Shown one piece after another: positions 20,461 to 32,700 of a DNA stretch of 49,011 bases. The notes under the pieces were generated by a model that made no database searches, was not told the origin of the DNA, and worked only from the letters and a program-made list of their open reading frames with translations. Within the stretch, counting starts at the first letter, position 1. Each line of letters starts with the position of its first letter. Position numbers and translations under genes: made by a program. The DNA is from Alitibacter langaaensis DSM 22999 (GTDB taxonomy: Bacteria > Pseudomonadota > Gammaproteobacteria > Enterobacterales > Pasteurellaceae): contig NZ_QENU01000013.1 in the NCBI RefSeq assembly GCF_003096995.1, positions 1 through 49,011 of the forward strand, given 5' to 3'.

Positions 20461-22005
20461 ATGAATAACGAAAATTTAATCAAAAAAGCGACCGCACTTT
20501 CGCTTGAAAAAAATCCGAATATGCGTGAAATTGCTGCGATCGATCTTGGTTCAAACAGCTTTCACATGATTGTGGCGCGCATTGTCAACGGTTCGATCCA
20601 AATTCTCTCGCGCCTAAAACAAAAAGTGCAACTCGCCAAAGGTTTAGACGAAAATAATGTCTTAGACCAAGAAGCGATCACTCGTGGCGTGAATTGTCTG
20701 GCTTTATTTGGTGAACGCTTGCAAGGTTTCAACCCTGAAAATGTGAGCGTGGTCGGAACTTACACCCTAAGAAGTGCGGTCAATAATGATGAATTTTTGC
20801 GCCAAGCACAGCGAGTTTTCCCTTACCCCATTAATATTATTGCGGGCGAAACGGAAGCCAAAATGATCTACGCAGGCGTATCTCATACTCAACCTGAAAG
20901 CGGGCGAAAATTAGTTATTGATATTGGCGGCGGTTCCACCGAAATGATCATCGGCGACAATTTTGAACCGCTGATTGCCAACAGTCGAAATATGGGCTGT
21001 GTGAGTTTTGCCAAGCATTTTTTTGAGAATGGCGAAATTACTCCGCAGCGTTTTGAACAAGCTCGCCGCACTGCGTTATCGCACATTGCTGATTTGGCTG
21101 AACCCTATAAATCTCTCAACTGGCAACACGTTTTGGGTTCATCAGGCACCATTAAAACCGTGCATCAAGTGATCGCCGCCACCTTAGATCCAGACGGTAT
21201 CATTACTGCGGGGCGCTTAGATTTTTTGATTGAACGCACGTTGAAATTCAGCCATTTTGATGAACTCAAAATTCCAGGGCTAAACGATGAACGCGCAGAT
21301 GTGTTTGTGCCTGGGCTAGCAATTCTGAGCGCGGTATTTGATACCTTTGATATTGCTCAAATGCGTTATTCCGATGGAGCCTTGCGTGAAGGTGTGATGT
21401 ATGATTTGGATAAAAATTTCCAAGTGATCAATATTCGTCAACGCACGGCTGAAGGGCTTGCCGAACAGTTTAATATTGATCGTCCGCAAGCAGAACGTGT
21501 GAGCAAAAGTGCGGTGCGTTTGGCGCAACAATTTCAAGATTGGCAAGCCAGTGAATTTGCCGAAGAAATGCAAGAAATTTTGCTTTGGGCGGCGTTATTG
21601 CACGAAGTGGGCATTGTCATCAATCACAAAAATTCACAAAAACACTCCGCCTATATTCTATCGAATATGGAATTGCCGGGTTTTGACAAAGAGCAACAAC
21701 GTCTGCTCGCCACGCTAGTGCGCCATCAAATTCATCACTTTCATAATGATGAAATTGGACAATTTGCGCGTTACACGCCACAAGATGTGCTCACGCTGAT
21801 CCGCTTGTTGCGTTTGGCAGTGCTGCTCAATAAACCGCGCCAAGCCACAGAAACTTGCGCTGAAATTTCGCTAAAAACTGACCGCACTTTGTGGCAGCTA
21901 AACTTTACGCATCATTATCTCGCCAACAATCCGTTGATTTTGAATGAATTACGCATGGAACAAAAAGCGCTGATTGAAATTGAGTTAGAACTGAATTTTA
22001 CCTAG
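20461..22005 (+). CDS. ppx: Exopolyphosphatase (Ppx/GppA family)
   Basis: The enzyme removes terminal phosphates from polyphosphate chains. It has the ASKHA nucleotide/phosphate motifs AAIDLGSNSFHMIVARIV (about residues 24-41) and LVIDIGGGSTEMIIG (about 150-164), and a C-terminal HD-like helical domain (about 325-514). LKQKVQLAKGLDENNVL and ALFGERLQGF favour Ppx over GppA, but the paralogues are close. A USS encodes ATALS near the N-terminus, so the first 20 residues could be dispensable and M21 (20521) a second start. It follows tamB by 12 bases. Confidence 0.88.
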   Translation: MNNENLIKKATALSLEKNPNMREIAAIDLGSNSFHMIVARIVNGSIQILSRLKQKVQLAKGLDENNVLDQEAITRGVNCLALFGERLQGFNPENVSVVGTYTLRSAVNNDEFLRQAQRVFPYPINIIAGETEAKMIYAGVSHTQPESGRKLVIDIGGGSTEMIIGDNFEPLIANSRNMGCVSFAKHFFENGEITPQRFEQARRTALSHIADLAEPYKSLNWQHVLGSSGTIKTVHQVIAATLDPDGIITAGRLDFLIERTLKFSHFDELKIPGLNDERADVFVPGLAILSAVFDTFDIAQMRYSDGALREGVMYDLDKNFQVINIRQRTAEGLAEQFNIDRPQAERVSKSAVRLAQQFQDWQASEFAEEMQEILLWAALLHEVGIVINHKNSQKHSAYILSNMELPGFDKEQQRLLATLVRHQIHHFHNDEIGQFARYTPQDVLTLIRLLRLAVLLNKPRQATETCAEISLKTDRTLWQLNFTHHYLANNPLILNELRMEQKALIEIELELNFT

Positions 22006-22026
22006 TCCAAACAACAATCACACAAA

Positions 22027-22050
22027 AAAGGCTTGCCAACGCAAGCCTTT
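22027..22050. terminator. Terminator between ppx and polA
   Basis: Perfect 10-bp arms aaaggcttgc and gcaagccttt surround the loop caac. The T-run is best in the leftward reading, so it mainly ends polA, and it may also stop ppx transcription. Confidence 0.8.
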
Positions 22051-22065
22051 CGTTCATTTAGACAA

Positions 22066-24936
22066 TCAATGAGCTTCGTCCCAATTTTCGCCCACGCCCA
22101 CATCAACGATCAATGGAACCGCAAGTTGAGCGGCGTTTTCCATTTTTTGTTTAATCAGCTGGCGATAAAATTCCACTTTTTCTGACCGCACTTCAAACAC
22201 TAATTCATCGTGCACTTGCATAATCATGGAGATTTCATCGTTACCCGCGATTTCTTGATCAATGGCAATCATCGCTAATTTGATAATGTCGGCAGCCGTG
22301 CCTTGCATTGGCGCATTAATCGCCACTCGCTCCGCCCCTTTGCGGCGCATTGCGTTGCTGGAGTTAATTTCTGGCAAATACAAGCGGCGCCCGAATAAGG
22401 TTTCTACATAGCCTTGAGCTTTGGCTTTTTCTTGAATATCGTGCATAAAGCGTTGTACGTTTGGATAACGTTCAAAATAAAGATTCATATATTTTGTGGC
22501 ATCGGCACGAGAAATTCCAAGCTGGCGAGACAAGCCAAAAGCCGACATACCATAAATCAAACCAAAGTTAATCGCTTTGGCACTGCGGCGTTGTTCGCTG
22601 CTGACTTCATCTAAGGCTAAGCCAAAAATCTCTGCCGCGGTGGCTCGGTGAATATCTTTGCCTTGCGCAAAGGCGGTGGTTAGCCCCTCATCGCCCGATA
22701 AATGCGCCATAATGCGTAATTCAATTTGTGAATAGTCCGCGGCAATAATGCTGTAACCCTCGCGGGCGATAAATGCCTGACGAATGCGGCGCCCTGTTTC
22801 GTTACGAATCGGGATATTTTGCAGGTTTGGATCGCTAGAAGATAAACGCCCTGTTGCGGTAACCGCCTGATGATAAGAGGTATGCACTCGCCCAGTTTTG
22901 GGGTTAATCATTTGTGGCAATTTGTCCGTGTAAGTGGATTTGAGCTTCGACAAACCACGATGTTCCACCAGCAATTTAGGCAATTCGTGATCCAAAGCCA
23001 ATTCTTCCAGCACTTCTTCTTTCGTGGAAGGATCGCCCTTTGGTGTTTTTTGTAGCACAGGCAAAGCTAATTTATTAAACAGAATTTCTTGCAGCTGCTT
23101 TGGAGACGCAAGATTGAATTTTTCTCCTGCTAATTCATAAGCTTGTTGCTCAAGTGCGGTCAATCTGGCGCTAATTTCTTTCGATTGTTGCAACAATGCC
23201 TCAGCATTAATTAGCACGCCATTGCGTTCCACGCGCGCTAATACATTCACTAGTGGCAGCTCAATGTCATTAAATAATGTCACCAATTCTGGCGTCTGCG
23301 CTAATTCCGCCCACAGGGTTTGGTGCAGTTTCATTGTGATGTCCGCATCTTCTGCGGCATATTCAGCGGCTTTCGCCAATTCAATTTTGTCAAAGGTGAG
23401 CTGATTTTTACCTTTACCCGCCAATGCTTCAAATTCAATGGTTTTATGCCCAAGATAACGCGCCGACAAATCATCCATATTATGGCGACCCGTGCTATTT
23501 AGCACATAGCTTTCCAACATTGTGTCAAAGGCTAAACCCTGCACAAAAATGCCGTTATTGGCAAAAATCAGCTGATCATATTTGAAATTCTGCCCTATTT
23601 TTTGGATAGCAGGATCTTCTAAAAGTGGCTTTAATTGCGCAAGGCAATGGGCTTTATCTAATTGTTCGGGCAGCAATTCCCAATGGGGTTCCGCACTCGC
23701 AGTGGGTTCTGCAAATAAGTCTGCTTGCGCCGCGCCACTCTCATTCGCCACTTGATGTTGATGCGCCAATGGAATGTAGCAAGCTTCGCCATTTTCTAGC
23801 CCAAAAGAAATTCCCACAAGTTCCGCTTGCATTGCATCTAGCGCATTGGTTTCGGTATCTACCGCAACCAATTTTGCCTGCTGAATTTTTTTAATCCACG
23901 CGTCAAGCTGTGCCTGAGTGGTCACTGTTTCATACAAAGTGCGGTCAATTTTCGGGAAGTTTTTTGGCGCGCCTTCCGTTTTCGGGACAGACGGGGTCGC
24001 TTGATAATGATTCACTTTAACTGCTTGTTCCATCGGATTGGTGACGGAACTATTCCCAGCGAGCACTTCGTTTAGCCAACGCTTAAATTCATAACGCCCA
24101 AACAGCGTAGCGAGTTCATCATTATTTGCGTTGCCAATGGTCAATTCATCAATCGTCACATCCAAGGCAACATCCGTTTTGATTGTCGCCAGCACATAAG
24201 ATAAATCCGCATCCGCTTTCGCCGCCAACAGTTTTTCGCCCAACTTTTTGGCACCACGAATCGGCAAATCCGCCACTTTTTCCAAATTTTCGTAGATCTC
24301 AGTCATTGAGCCAATGCCTTGCAATAAGCCCAAGGAGGTTTTCTCGCCAACGCCTGCCACGCCGGGAATATTGTCCGCACTGTCGCCCATTAAGGCGAGA
24401 TAATCAATGATCAATTCAGGCGGAATGCCATATTTTTCAATCACGCCATCACGATCTAGCAAGCTGTTATTCATCGTATTAATCAGCATAATGTTATCAT
24501 CGACCAACTGTGCCATATCTTTATCGCCAGTGGAAATCAGCACTTTTTTGCCTTGCGCCGATGCTTGCAACGCTAATGTACCAATCACGTCATCTGCCTC
24601 TACCCCCTCAATGGATAACAAGGGAATGCCTAAAGCGCGAATCATATTGTGTAAGGGCGCAATCTGCTGCCGTAAATCATCGGGCATCGGCGGACGGTGG
24701 GATTTATATTGCTCAAATAGCTCATCACGAAAGGTTTTGCCTTTTGCGTCAAATACCACGGCGATATGGCTTGGCTGAACTTGCGAGATCAAACTTTTTA
24801 TCATATTCAGCACGCCATACATTGCCCCTGTTGGTTCACCTTGTGAATTTGTCAACGGCGGGAAAGCGTGGAAAGCGCGATATAAATAGGATGAACCGTC
24901 CACAAGAACGAGTGGGTTTGCAGCAATTTGAGCCAT
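22066..24936 (-). CDS. polA: DNA polymerase I
   Basis: Pol I fills gaps and removes RNA primers. The 956-residue protein has a 5'-3' nuclease domain (about 1-290, starting [18 protein letters not shown]), a 3'-5' proofreading domain with [11 protein letters not shown] intact (about residues 350-360), and the polymerase domain with motif [17 protein letters not shown], the O-helix [16 protein letters not shown] and motif [12 protein letters not shown]. It is slightly longer than the E. coli enzyme because of a linker between the nuclease domains. A USS (AAAAGTGCGGTCGA) lies 20 bp before the start, beside a possible -10 (TATAAT on the minus strand, 24974-24969). Confidence 0.97.
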   Translation of the reverse strand: MAQIAANPLVLVDGSSYLYRAFHAFPPLTNSQGEPTGAMYGVLNMIKSLISQVQPSHIAVVFDAKGKTFRDELFEQYKSHRPPMPDDLRQQIAPLHNMIRALGIPLLSIEGVEADDVIGTLALQASAQGKKVLISTGDKDMAQLVDDNIMLINTMNNSLLDRDGVIEKYGIPPELIIDYLALMGDSADNIPGVAGVGEKTSLGLLQGIGSMTEIYENLEKVADLPIRGAKKLGEKLLAAKADADLSYVLATIKTDVALDVTIDELTIGNANNDELATLFGRYEFKRWLNEVLAGNSSVTNPMEQAVKVNHYQATPSVPKTEGAPKNFPKIDRTLYETVTTQAQLDAWIKKIQQAKLVAVDTETNALDAMQAELVGISFGLENGEACYIPLAHQHQVANESGAAQADLFAEPTASAEPHWELLPEQLDKAHCLAQLKPLLEDPAIQKIGQNFKYDQLIFANNGIFVQGLAFDTMLESYVLNSTGRHNMDDLSARYLGHKTIEFEALAGKGKNQLTFDKIELAKAAEYAAEDADITMKLHQTLWAELAQTPELVTLFNDIELPLVNVLARVERNGVLINAEALLQQSKEISARLTALEQQAYELAGEKFNLASPKQLQEILFNKLALPVLQKTPKGDPSTKEEVLEELALDHELPKLLVEHRGLSKLKSTYTDKLPQMINPKTGRVHTSYHQAVTATGRLSSSDPNLQNIPIRNETGRRIRQAFIAREGYSIIAADYSQIELRIMAHLSGDEGLTTAFAQGKDIHRATAAEIFGLALDEVSSEQRRSAKAINFGLIYGMSAFGLSRQLGISRADATKYMNLYFERYPNVQRFMHDIQEKAKAQGYVETLFGRRLYLPEINSSNAMRRKGAERVAINAPMQGTAADIIKLAMIAIDQEIAGNDEISMIMQVHDELVFEVRSEKVEFYRQLIKQKMENAAQLAVPLIVDVGVGENWDEAH

Positions 24937-24998
24937 AATATTTCTCTATTCGATTAAAAGTGCGGTCGATTATAGCTTAATTTTACTTATAAATAAAA

Positions 24999-25022
24999 AA
25001 GCACGAACCGAAGTCCGTGCTT
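24999..25022 (-). terminator. UUCG-loop terminator of the ABC transporter gene
   Basis: In leftward reading, AAGCACGGAC pairs with GTTCGTGCTT (one G-U wobble) around a TTCG tetraloop, followed by TTTTTTA. It lies 27 bp beyond the stop codon of the ABC protein. Confidence 0.88.
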
Positions 25023-25049
25023 AAAAATAATCGAAAAATTGACCGCACT

Positions 25050-26834
25050 TTAAATCAACTGCCAGCTTTGATCCGTTGGGTTGATGATCAGTTGTTGTTG
25101 ATGATGCACTTGCAATGTTGAACGATGTCCAACGCTGATGATAGTTGTTGTTGGCAGCTCTGCGCGCAATAAGCGATACATCGCGTCTTCCAAGCCTTCG
25201 TCCATACTTGCAGTGGCTTCATCTAAAAATGCTACCACGGGTTTATGCAACAGCAAACGTGCAAAGGATAAACGTTGTTGTTCCCCAAGAGAAAGCATGC
25301 GCATCCAGTCATTTTCTTGTTCTAATTTATCGGCAAGATGCCCTAACTGAACTTTTTGCATGGTTTGTGCCGCTGCAGCTAAATCCACATCAGCGGGCGC
25401 GACTTCGGGATAATACAAGGCATCAATTAAACGACCTTGTGGCAAATAAGGTTTTTGCGATAAAAATAAGGCATTATGTTGCGGGCAATATACTGTTCCT
25501 TCTGAAAACGACCACAACCCTGCGATGGTGCGCAATAAGGTGGTTTTGCCTGCGCCTGACGCGCCTTTGATTAATACCGTTGAGCCTTGAGGCAAGTTTA
25601 AATTCAGATCTTTTATCAGCGTTTCGCCTGTCGGTTTTTTCACGGAAAGTTGTTCAAAAATGACCGCACTTTCACTCGGTTTGATCGTAATATTAGCAGT
25701 TTGGGTTGCCTGATTAATCGCTGTGTGGAAGCCTGTTAAACGGTCTAAAACAGCGCGATAGCCAGTAAAATCATCATACACATTACGGAAATAAGACAAG
25801 GCAGACTGCACGCGTCCGAAAGATTGTGCCGTTTGAATTAAATCGCCTAATTGAATTTGCTTACTAAAATAGCGTGAGGCTTGGATAATAAACGGGAAGA
25901 TCACCGAAATTTGCGTCATCATCACGTTAAATCCCGATAATTTCAATGTCATATACACCATCTTCCATACATTATCGATCACATGGTCGAATTGGCGAAA
26001 TAGCACATTTTTTTCCATTTTTTCGCCACGGAAAAAGGCAATGCTTTCCGCATATTCTTTCACACGAATGAGAGAATAACGGTAGTTCGCATTTAAACGT
26101 TCATTTAAGAAATTTAATTTAATTAATGGGCGACCAATGCGGAAAGCAAAAATACTGGTGATCAGCACATAAATAAACACCAGAAAGACCATAGCGTGCG
26201 GCACAGTGACGCCTGCAATGGTCATAGGGCCCGCTAAATCCCATAAAATTTGGGTGAACGCTACAATGGATACCACCGATGAAATCACGCCTGTGGCAAA
26301 ACCAATTGATGAGCTCACATAAGATTGCACATCTTGTTGAATACGTTGATCGGGGTTATCAAGCTGATTATACACATATTGCGATTTATAATAGGCTTGC
26401 TGCGCCATCCATTTTTCTACCATTTGCTCATTCAGCCACGTGCGCCATTGAATGATAAAACGCTGGGTTAAATAATAAGTCAGCAAAATATTGGCGATAT
26501 GAATGGTGGCGAGCACTGAAAATACGACCATTTGCAACCAAAATACATTCGCGTCCATTTTTTGCAGGGCGTCATACATGGCTTTATACCAGTTGGAAAA
26601 CAAAATATCCAAGCGGACAGAAAGCAAATTAAAGAACACGATCACCGTAAAATAAATCAGCGGTTTTAAACTGCGTTTGGGTGAAAGATAGTCTTTAGCC
26701 AGTAGCCAAAATTGGTGTCCCCAATGGGTGGTTTTCACTAATAGCCAGACCACCAATGAAAAAACAACCGCCGTGATACCAATAGCTTTTATTATCCATA
26801 AAAAAGAGTCTAATAATTCTTGAGAATAATTCAT
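25050..26834 (-). CDS. SbmA/YddA-type ABC transporter, fused permease and ATPase
   Basis: This inner-membrane exporter-type half-transporter has an ABC_membrane_2-like domain (about residues 1-330, several helices, QLDNPDQRIQQDVQSYVSS signature) and a C-terminal ATPase with Walker A GASGAGKTTL, signature LSLGEQQRLSFARLLL, Walker B VAFLDEATASMD and the H-loop histidine. It resembles E. coli YddA and a gene found beside yidE in H. influenzae. The substrate is unknown. I prefer the ATG at 26834 (MNYSQELLDSFLW, 594 aa). The open frame extends to 26966, but that extension is atypical and overlaps promoter and CRP-like sequence. Confidence 0.85.
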   Translation of the reverse strand: MNYSQELLDSFLWIIKAIGITAVVFSLVVWLLVKTTHWGHQFWLLAKDYLSPKRSLKPLIYFTVIVFFNLLSVRLDILFSNWYKAMYDALQKMDANVFWLQMVVFSVLATIHIANILLTYYLTQRFIIQWRTWLNEQMVEKWMAQQAYYKSQYVYNQLDNPDQRIQQDVQSYVSSSIGFATGVISSVVSIVAFTQILWDLAGPMTIAGVTVPHAMVFLVFIYVLITSIFAFRIGRPLIKLNFLNERLNANYRYSLIRVKEYAESIAFFRGEKMEKNVLFRQFDHVIDNVWKMVYMTLKLSGFNVMMTQISVIFPFIIQASRYFSKQIQLGDLIQTAQSFGRVQSALSYFRNVYDDFTGYRAVLDRLTGFHTAINQATQTANITIKPSESAVIFEQLSVKKPTGETLIKDLNLNLPQGSTVLIKGASGAGKTTLLRTIAGLWSFSEGTVYCPQHNALFLSQKPYLPQGRLIDALYYPEVAPADVDLAAAAQTMQKVQLGHLADKLEQENDWMRMLSLGEQQRLSFARLLLHKPVVAFLDEATASMDEGLEDAMYRLLRAELPTTTIISVGHRSTLQVHHQQQLIINPTDQSWQLI

Positions 26835-26902
26835 TAAATTTGCGAATAAGTTAAAAAACGAGCGGCTATTGTTGGGTAAAATGAATGATTGTGCAAGAAA
26901 AA

Positions 26903-26918
26903 TGTGACTAAGTTTACA
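26903..26918. promoter_or_regulatory. Probable CRP-cAMP site between the ABC gene and yidE
   Basis: TGTGA-ctaagt-TTACA matches the TGTGA-N6-TCACA core at nine of ten positions, and the flanks (AAA before, CTTT after) also agree. The centre, 26910.5, is about 60 bp before the predicted yidE transcription start, close to the class I distance of 61.5. Confidence 0.65.
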
Positions 26919-26935
26919 CTTTTTGATCTTAATCA

Positions 26936-26963
26936 TTGGCTGTTGAGCGCAGATTGCTATAAT
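26936..26963 (+). promoter_or_regulatory. yidE promoter
   Basis: TTGGCT (26936-26941) and TATAAT (26958-26963) are 16 bp apart, and TGC directly before the -10 gives an extended -10. The predicted start is near 26970, about 32 bases before the ATG. Confidence 0.6.
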
Positions 26964-27001
26964 CAAAACAGTTTATTCTTAATCACCCAAGGTAGGTATT
27001 T

Positions 27002-28666
27002 ATGTCAGATGTGGCAATCACAATGAGCCTGCTCGCACTCGTTGCTGTACTCGGGTTGTGGATCGGCCATTGGAAAATCAAAGGCGTAGGTCTTGGTATT
27101 GGTGGCGTGTTGTTTGGTGGGATTTTAGTTGCCCATTTCACCAATCAATATGGGCTCCAATTAGATGCGCATACGCTCCATTTCATTCAAGAATTCGGCT
27201 TGATTTTATTCGTTTATACCATCGGTATTCAAGTGGGGCCGGGGTTCTTTTCATCATTACGAAAATCAGGGTTAAAACTCAATGGTTTTGCTGCCTTGAT
27301 CGTATTACTAGGTTCTATCATCGTTGCCCTATTACACAAATTTGCCGATGTGCCATTAGATATCATTTTAGGGATTTATTCAGGCGCGGTAACCAATACG
27401 CCTTCTCTTGGTGCAGGGCAACAAATTCTCGCCGAATTAGGAATGACAAATCTTACAGAAACCATGGGAATGTCCTATGCAATCGCTTATCCATTTGGTA
27501 TTTGTGGCATTTTACTGAGTATGTGGTTGGTGCGCTTGTTCTTCCGAGTAAAAATTGACGATGAGGCGGTAAACTTTGATCGGGAAACAGGCAAAGATAA
27601 AGAAAGCCTAAAAAAAATCAATATCGTGGTGGCTAACCCAAATTTAGATGGATTGCCACTAAAAGAAATTCTCGGCTTTGAAGGCAGTAAAGATGTGGTC
27701 TGCACTCGTTTAAAACGTGGAGATGAAATTAGTGTTCCCCAAGCGGAAACTGAAATTCACCTAGAGGATCTGCTCCATTTAGTCGGCGATCCACAAAGTT
27801 TGTACAAATTACGCCTAATTGTTGGGAAAGAAGTTGAAATTGAAACCAATATCCTTAATACAGGGCATATTCGCTCTGAACGTGTGGTGGTAACAAATGA
27901 AAAAGTGCTCGGTAAAAAAATTCGCGCCCTTGCAATCCATCAAAAATATGGCGTGATGATCTCGCGCCTAAATCGTGCTGGGGTGGAATTGGTGCCTACC
28001 GCAAATTCAACCTTACAATTCGGCGACGTGTTACATATTGTCGGAAATGCCGATGTGATGGATCGCGTGATTTCCATTATCGGCAACGCACAATCAAAAT
28101 TGCAACAAGTGCAAATGCTACCAGTGTTTATCGGGATTGGGCTTGGTGTTTTGTTAGGCTCTATTCCATTCCATGTTCCGGGCTTTCCCGTCGCATTAAA
28201 ACTCGGCTTGGCGGGCGGTCCATTGGTGGTTGCGCTGATTTTGGCGCGTATTGGCTCTATCGGCAAACTCTATTGGTTTATGCCGCCAAGTGCCAACCTT
28301 GCTCTGCGTGAAATTGGCATCGTGCTTTTCCTTGCGGTGGTGGGGTTAAAATCAGGTGGCAACTTTGTCGATACCCTCGTCAATGGCGGTGGCGTGGAAT
28401 GGATGGGTTACGGCGCACTTATCACCTTTTTGCCATTGATGATTGTTGGTGTGCTAGCCCGTTTCTATGCAAAAATGAACTATCTCAGCATTTGCGGCTT
28501 GCTCGCAGGCTCAATGACCGATCCACCCGCCCTAGCTTTTGCCAACGCAATTAAAGAAGAAAGTGGCGCTTCCGCTTTATCTTACGCAACGGTTTATCCA
28601 TTGGTGATGTTTTTGCGGATTATCTCGCCACAATTACTCGCCATTTTGTTGTGGACGATTGCTTAA
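27002..28666 (+). CDS. yidE: AspT/YidE-family membrane transporter
   Basis: This 554-residue putative transporter has two blocks of about five membrane helices (about residues 1-180 and 370-554) flanking two cytoplasmic TrkA-C (RCK-C) regulatory domains (about 195-280 and 285-365). It belongs to the aspartate-alanine exchanger (AAE) superfamily, and the internal helix blocks show the family duplication, for example [16 protein letters not shown] and [14 protein letters not shown]. The substrate is unknown. The symbol follows E. coli YidE and the equivalent Haemophilus protein. RBS AAGGTAGG precedes the ATG. A CRP-like site lies upstream. Confidence 0.85.
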   Translation: MSDVAITMSLLALVAVLGLWIGHWKIKGVGLGIGGVLFGGILVAHFTNQYGLQLDAHTLHFIQEFGLILFVYTIGIQVGPGFFSSLRKSGLKLNGFAALIVLLGSIIVALLHKFADVPLDIILGIYSGAVTNTPSLGAGQQILAELGMTNLTETMGMSYAIAYPFGICGILLSMWLVRLFFRVKIDDEAVNFDRETGKDKESLKKINIVVANPNLDGLPLKEILGFEGSKDVVCTRLKRGDEISVPQAETEIHLEDLLHLVGDPQSLYKLRLIVGKEVEIETNILNTGHIRSERVVVTNEKVLGKKIRALAIHQKYGVMISRLNRAGVELVPTANSTLQFGDVLHIVGNADVMDRVISIIGNAQSKLQQVQMLPVFIGIGLGVLLGSIPFHVPGFPVALKLGLAGGPLVVALILARIGSIGKLYWFMPPSANLALREIGIVLFLAVVGLKSGGNFVDTLVNGGGVEWMGYGALITFLPLMIVGVLARFYAKMNYLSICGLLAGSMTDPPALAFANAIKEESGASALSYATVYPLVMFLRIISPQLLAILLWTIA

Positions 28667-28697
28667 TCGCATATCGTCAAAAATCTTACGAAAAATT

Positions 28698-28735
28698 GAC
28701 CGCACTTTTCCCCAATTAGGGCGCAAAGTGCGGTA
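28698..28735 (+). terminator. Inverted USS pair ending yidE
   Basis: The cores accgcacttt (28699-28708) and aaagtgcggt (28725-28734) form a hairpin in the 108-bp gap before srmB. The right arm runs straight into TATAAT (28734-28739), a candidate srmB -10. Confidence 0.6.
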
Positions 28736-28774
28736 TAATTTTCGCTAATTTTTACCCTATTCTTAGAGAACTTT

Positions 28775-30100
28775 ATGTCCCAACCGACTTTCGATGATTT
28801 TGATCTTGCCCCCGAATTGCTAAAGGCTTTAGCGAAAAAAGGCTATGACCGCCCCACAGCGATACAACAACAAGCGATCCCTGCCGCAATGGAGCAGCAA
28901 GATGTGCTAGGCTCTGCACCGACTGGCACAGGCAAAACCGCCGCCTTTTTGCTTCCCGCTATCCAGCATTTATTGGATTATCCACGCCGTAAACCAGGTG
29001 CGCCACGCATTCTTGTCTTAACGCCAACCCGCGAACTGGCGATGCAAGTGGCAGAACAGGCTGAAGAATTTGCGCAATTTACCAAACTCAGCATTGCCAC
29101 CATCACAGGCGGCGTGGCGTATCAAAATCACGGTGAAATTTTTAACAAAAACCAAGATATGGTGGTCGCCACACCGGGGCGTTTGTTGCAATACATCAAA
29201 GAAGAAAACTTTGATTGCCGTTCCGTAGAAATTCTGATTTTTGATGAAGCCGATCGCATGTTGCAAATGGGTTTTGGGCAAGATGCCGAGAAAATTTCCG
29301 TGGAAACACGCTGGCGCCAACAAACTATGTTGTTCTCCGCCACCTTGGAAGGCGAGTTACTCACCGATTTTGCCAATCGTATTTTAGAAAATCCCGTTAA
29401 GATTGATGCCGAGCCAAGTCGCCGTGAGCGCAAGAAAATCAACCAATGGTATTATCATGCGGACAGCGTAGAGCATAAAACCAAATTGCTTGCCCGTTTT
29501 ATTGTCGATGAACAAATCAGCAAAGGGATCGTGTTTGTGCGCCGCCGTGAAGATGTGCGCGAATTATCAGAAACCTTACGCAAACGCGGGATCCGTTCCA
29601 CTTATCTTGAAGGGGAAATGGCGCAAACACAGCGAAACAATGCCATTGATAAACTCAAAAATGGCATTGTGACCGTGTTAGTGGCAACGGACGTAGCTGC
29701 CCGTGGTATTGATATTGAAGATGTGAGCCATGTCATGAATTTTGATTTGCCTTACAGCGCAGATACCTATTTGCACCGCATTGGTCGCACAGCACGAGCG
29801 GGCAAAAAGGGAACGGCGGTGTCTTTTGTGGAAGGGCATGATTATCGCTTATTAGGGAAAATCAAACGTTACACTGAAGAATTGCTGAAACCTCGTGTCA
29901 TCGAAGGCTTAGAGCCTCGCACGAGTCCGCCTAAAGACGGTGAAGTAAAAACGATCTCGAAAAAAGCTAAAGCGCGTAGAAAAGAAAAATTAGCCGAGAA
30001 GAAAAAAGCGGAGCAAAAGAAAAAAACGAAGTTGCGCCATAAAGATACAAAAAACATTGGCAAACGCCGCAAAGCCACAAGTGCGGTGGAAAATCTGTAA
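28775..30100 (+). CDS. srmB: DEAD-box ATP-dependent RNA helicase SrmB
   Basis: SrmB assists early 50S ribosome assembly by remodelling RNA. The 441-residue protein shows the Q motif (about residues 20-35), Walker A APTGTGKT, PTREL, the DEAD box (IFDEADRML), SAT (LFSATLEGE) and motif VI HRIGRTARAG. Its C-terminal tail (about 385-441) is highly basic (KKAKARRKEKLAEKKKAEQ), as in SrmB. It appears to be monocistronic. A second inverted USS pair spans its stop codon. Confidence 0.92.
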   Translation: MSQPTFDDFDLAPELLKALAKKGYDRPTAIQQQAIPAAMEQQDVLGSAPTGTGKTAAFLLPAIQHLLDYPRRKPGAPRILVLTPTRELAMQVAEQAEEFAQFTKLSIATITGGVAYQNHGEIFNKNQDMVVATPGRLLQYIKEENFDCRSVEILIFDEADRMLQMGFGQDAEKISVETRWRQQTMLFSATLEGELLTDFANRILENPVKIDAEPSRRERKKINQWYYHADSVEHKTKLLARFIVDEQISKGIVFVRRREDVRELSETLRKRGIRSTYLEGEMAQTQRNNAIDKLKNGIVTVLVATDVAARGIDIEDVSHVMNFDLPYSADTYLHRIGRTARAGKKGTAVSFVEGHDYRLLGKIKRYTEELLKPRVIEGLEPRTSPPKDGEVKTISKKAKARRKEKLAEKKKAEQKKKTKLRHKDTKNIGKRRKATSAVENL

Positions 30101-30115
30101 ATTTCGACCGCACTT
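30079..30115 (+). terminator. Inverted USS pair spanning the srmB stop codon
   Basis: aagtgcggt (30079-30087) and accgcactt (30107-30115) can pair across the stop at 30098-30100. There is no T-run, so its role as a terminator is uncertain. Confidence 0.35.
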
Positions 30116-30151
30116 AGCTAAGCTTGAGCACATTTAAACAGGCTAAACAAA

Positions 30152-30205
30152 AAGCCGCAAAGCGGCTTAGTTCAATTAACCCCATGCGATTGGCATGGGG
30201 TTTTG
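30152..30205. terminator. Two consecutive hairpins between srmB and purB
   Basis: The first hairpin pairs aagccgc (30152-30158) with gcggctt (30162-30168). The second pairs aaccccatgc (30178-30187) with gcatggggtt (30193-30202) and is followed by TT. The convergent genes srmB and purB probably share them. Confidence 0.75.
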
Positions 30206-30226
30206 TCATAAAAGTGCGGTCAGAAA

Positions 30227-32223
<1,997 letters not shown>

Positions 32224-32267
32224 ATTCTATTTATCTGGTTTCAAGTGCGGTGAATTTTAGCATAGTT

Positions 32268-32690
32268 TTAATTAAAATTCTTAGAAAAATAATTCAGTTG
32301 GGTCTGTAATGTCCAACCCGTGCGCTGCCAAAATTCTGTCGCGCCTGCGTTATGTTTAAAGGCTAATAATCGCCCTTTCGTCACGCCTTTGCTATGCAAC
32401 GCGGTTTCTAAAACGCGCAATAAGGCACGCGCAATGCCTTTGCCTTGAAATTCTGGCTTGACCGCCGCGTGGTAAATCGTGGCACGGCGACCGTCAAAAC
32501 CACACATAATCACGCCGACAATTTGCTCATCGGCTATCGCGATATAATTCAAATTGGGATTGAAAGCCAAAAAATCGCTTATCGCCTGCGCACTATCGTC
32601 TAACGGATTTAATTCCACGCCCGCCATCGACTGCCACAGGGCATACACTTCATCATAATGATGGGGCAACATTGGTTGGATCTGAAACAT
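32268..32690 (-). CDS. GNAT-family N-acetyltransferase
   Basis: This 140-residue protein has the GNAT fold: an N-terminal helix pair (HHYDEVYALWQSM), AIADEQIVGVIMCGFDG, and the acetyl-CoA loop KPEFQGKGIARALL (about residues 77-90), then NAGATEFWQRTGW. The acceptor is unknown. The start is taken at 32690 (MFQIQPMLPHHY) with GAGAAA before it. A longer open frame from 32720 would overlap the trmO end. It begins ten bases after the trmO stop, so the two are probably cotranscribed, perhaps with hflD-purB. Confidence 0.85.
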   Translation of the reverse strand: MFQIQPMLPHHYDEVYALWQSMAGVELNPLDDSAQAISDFLAFNPNLNYIAIADEQIVGVIMCGFDGRRATIYHAAVKPEFQGKGIARALLRVLETALHSKGVTKGRLLAFKHNAGATEFWQRTGWTLQTQLNYFSKNFN

Positions 32691-32700
32691 CGTTTTCTCT

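Noticed and set aside
24407-24938. Overlapping open frames opposite polA
   Set aside because: They are antisense shadows of a strongly conserved polA nuclease domain.
26835-26966. 44-residue N-terminal extension of the ABC transporter
   Set aside because: The extension is atypical, lacks a ribosome site and overlaps the CRP-like site and yidE control region; the start at 26834 gives the usual length.
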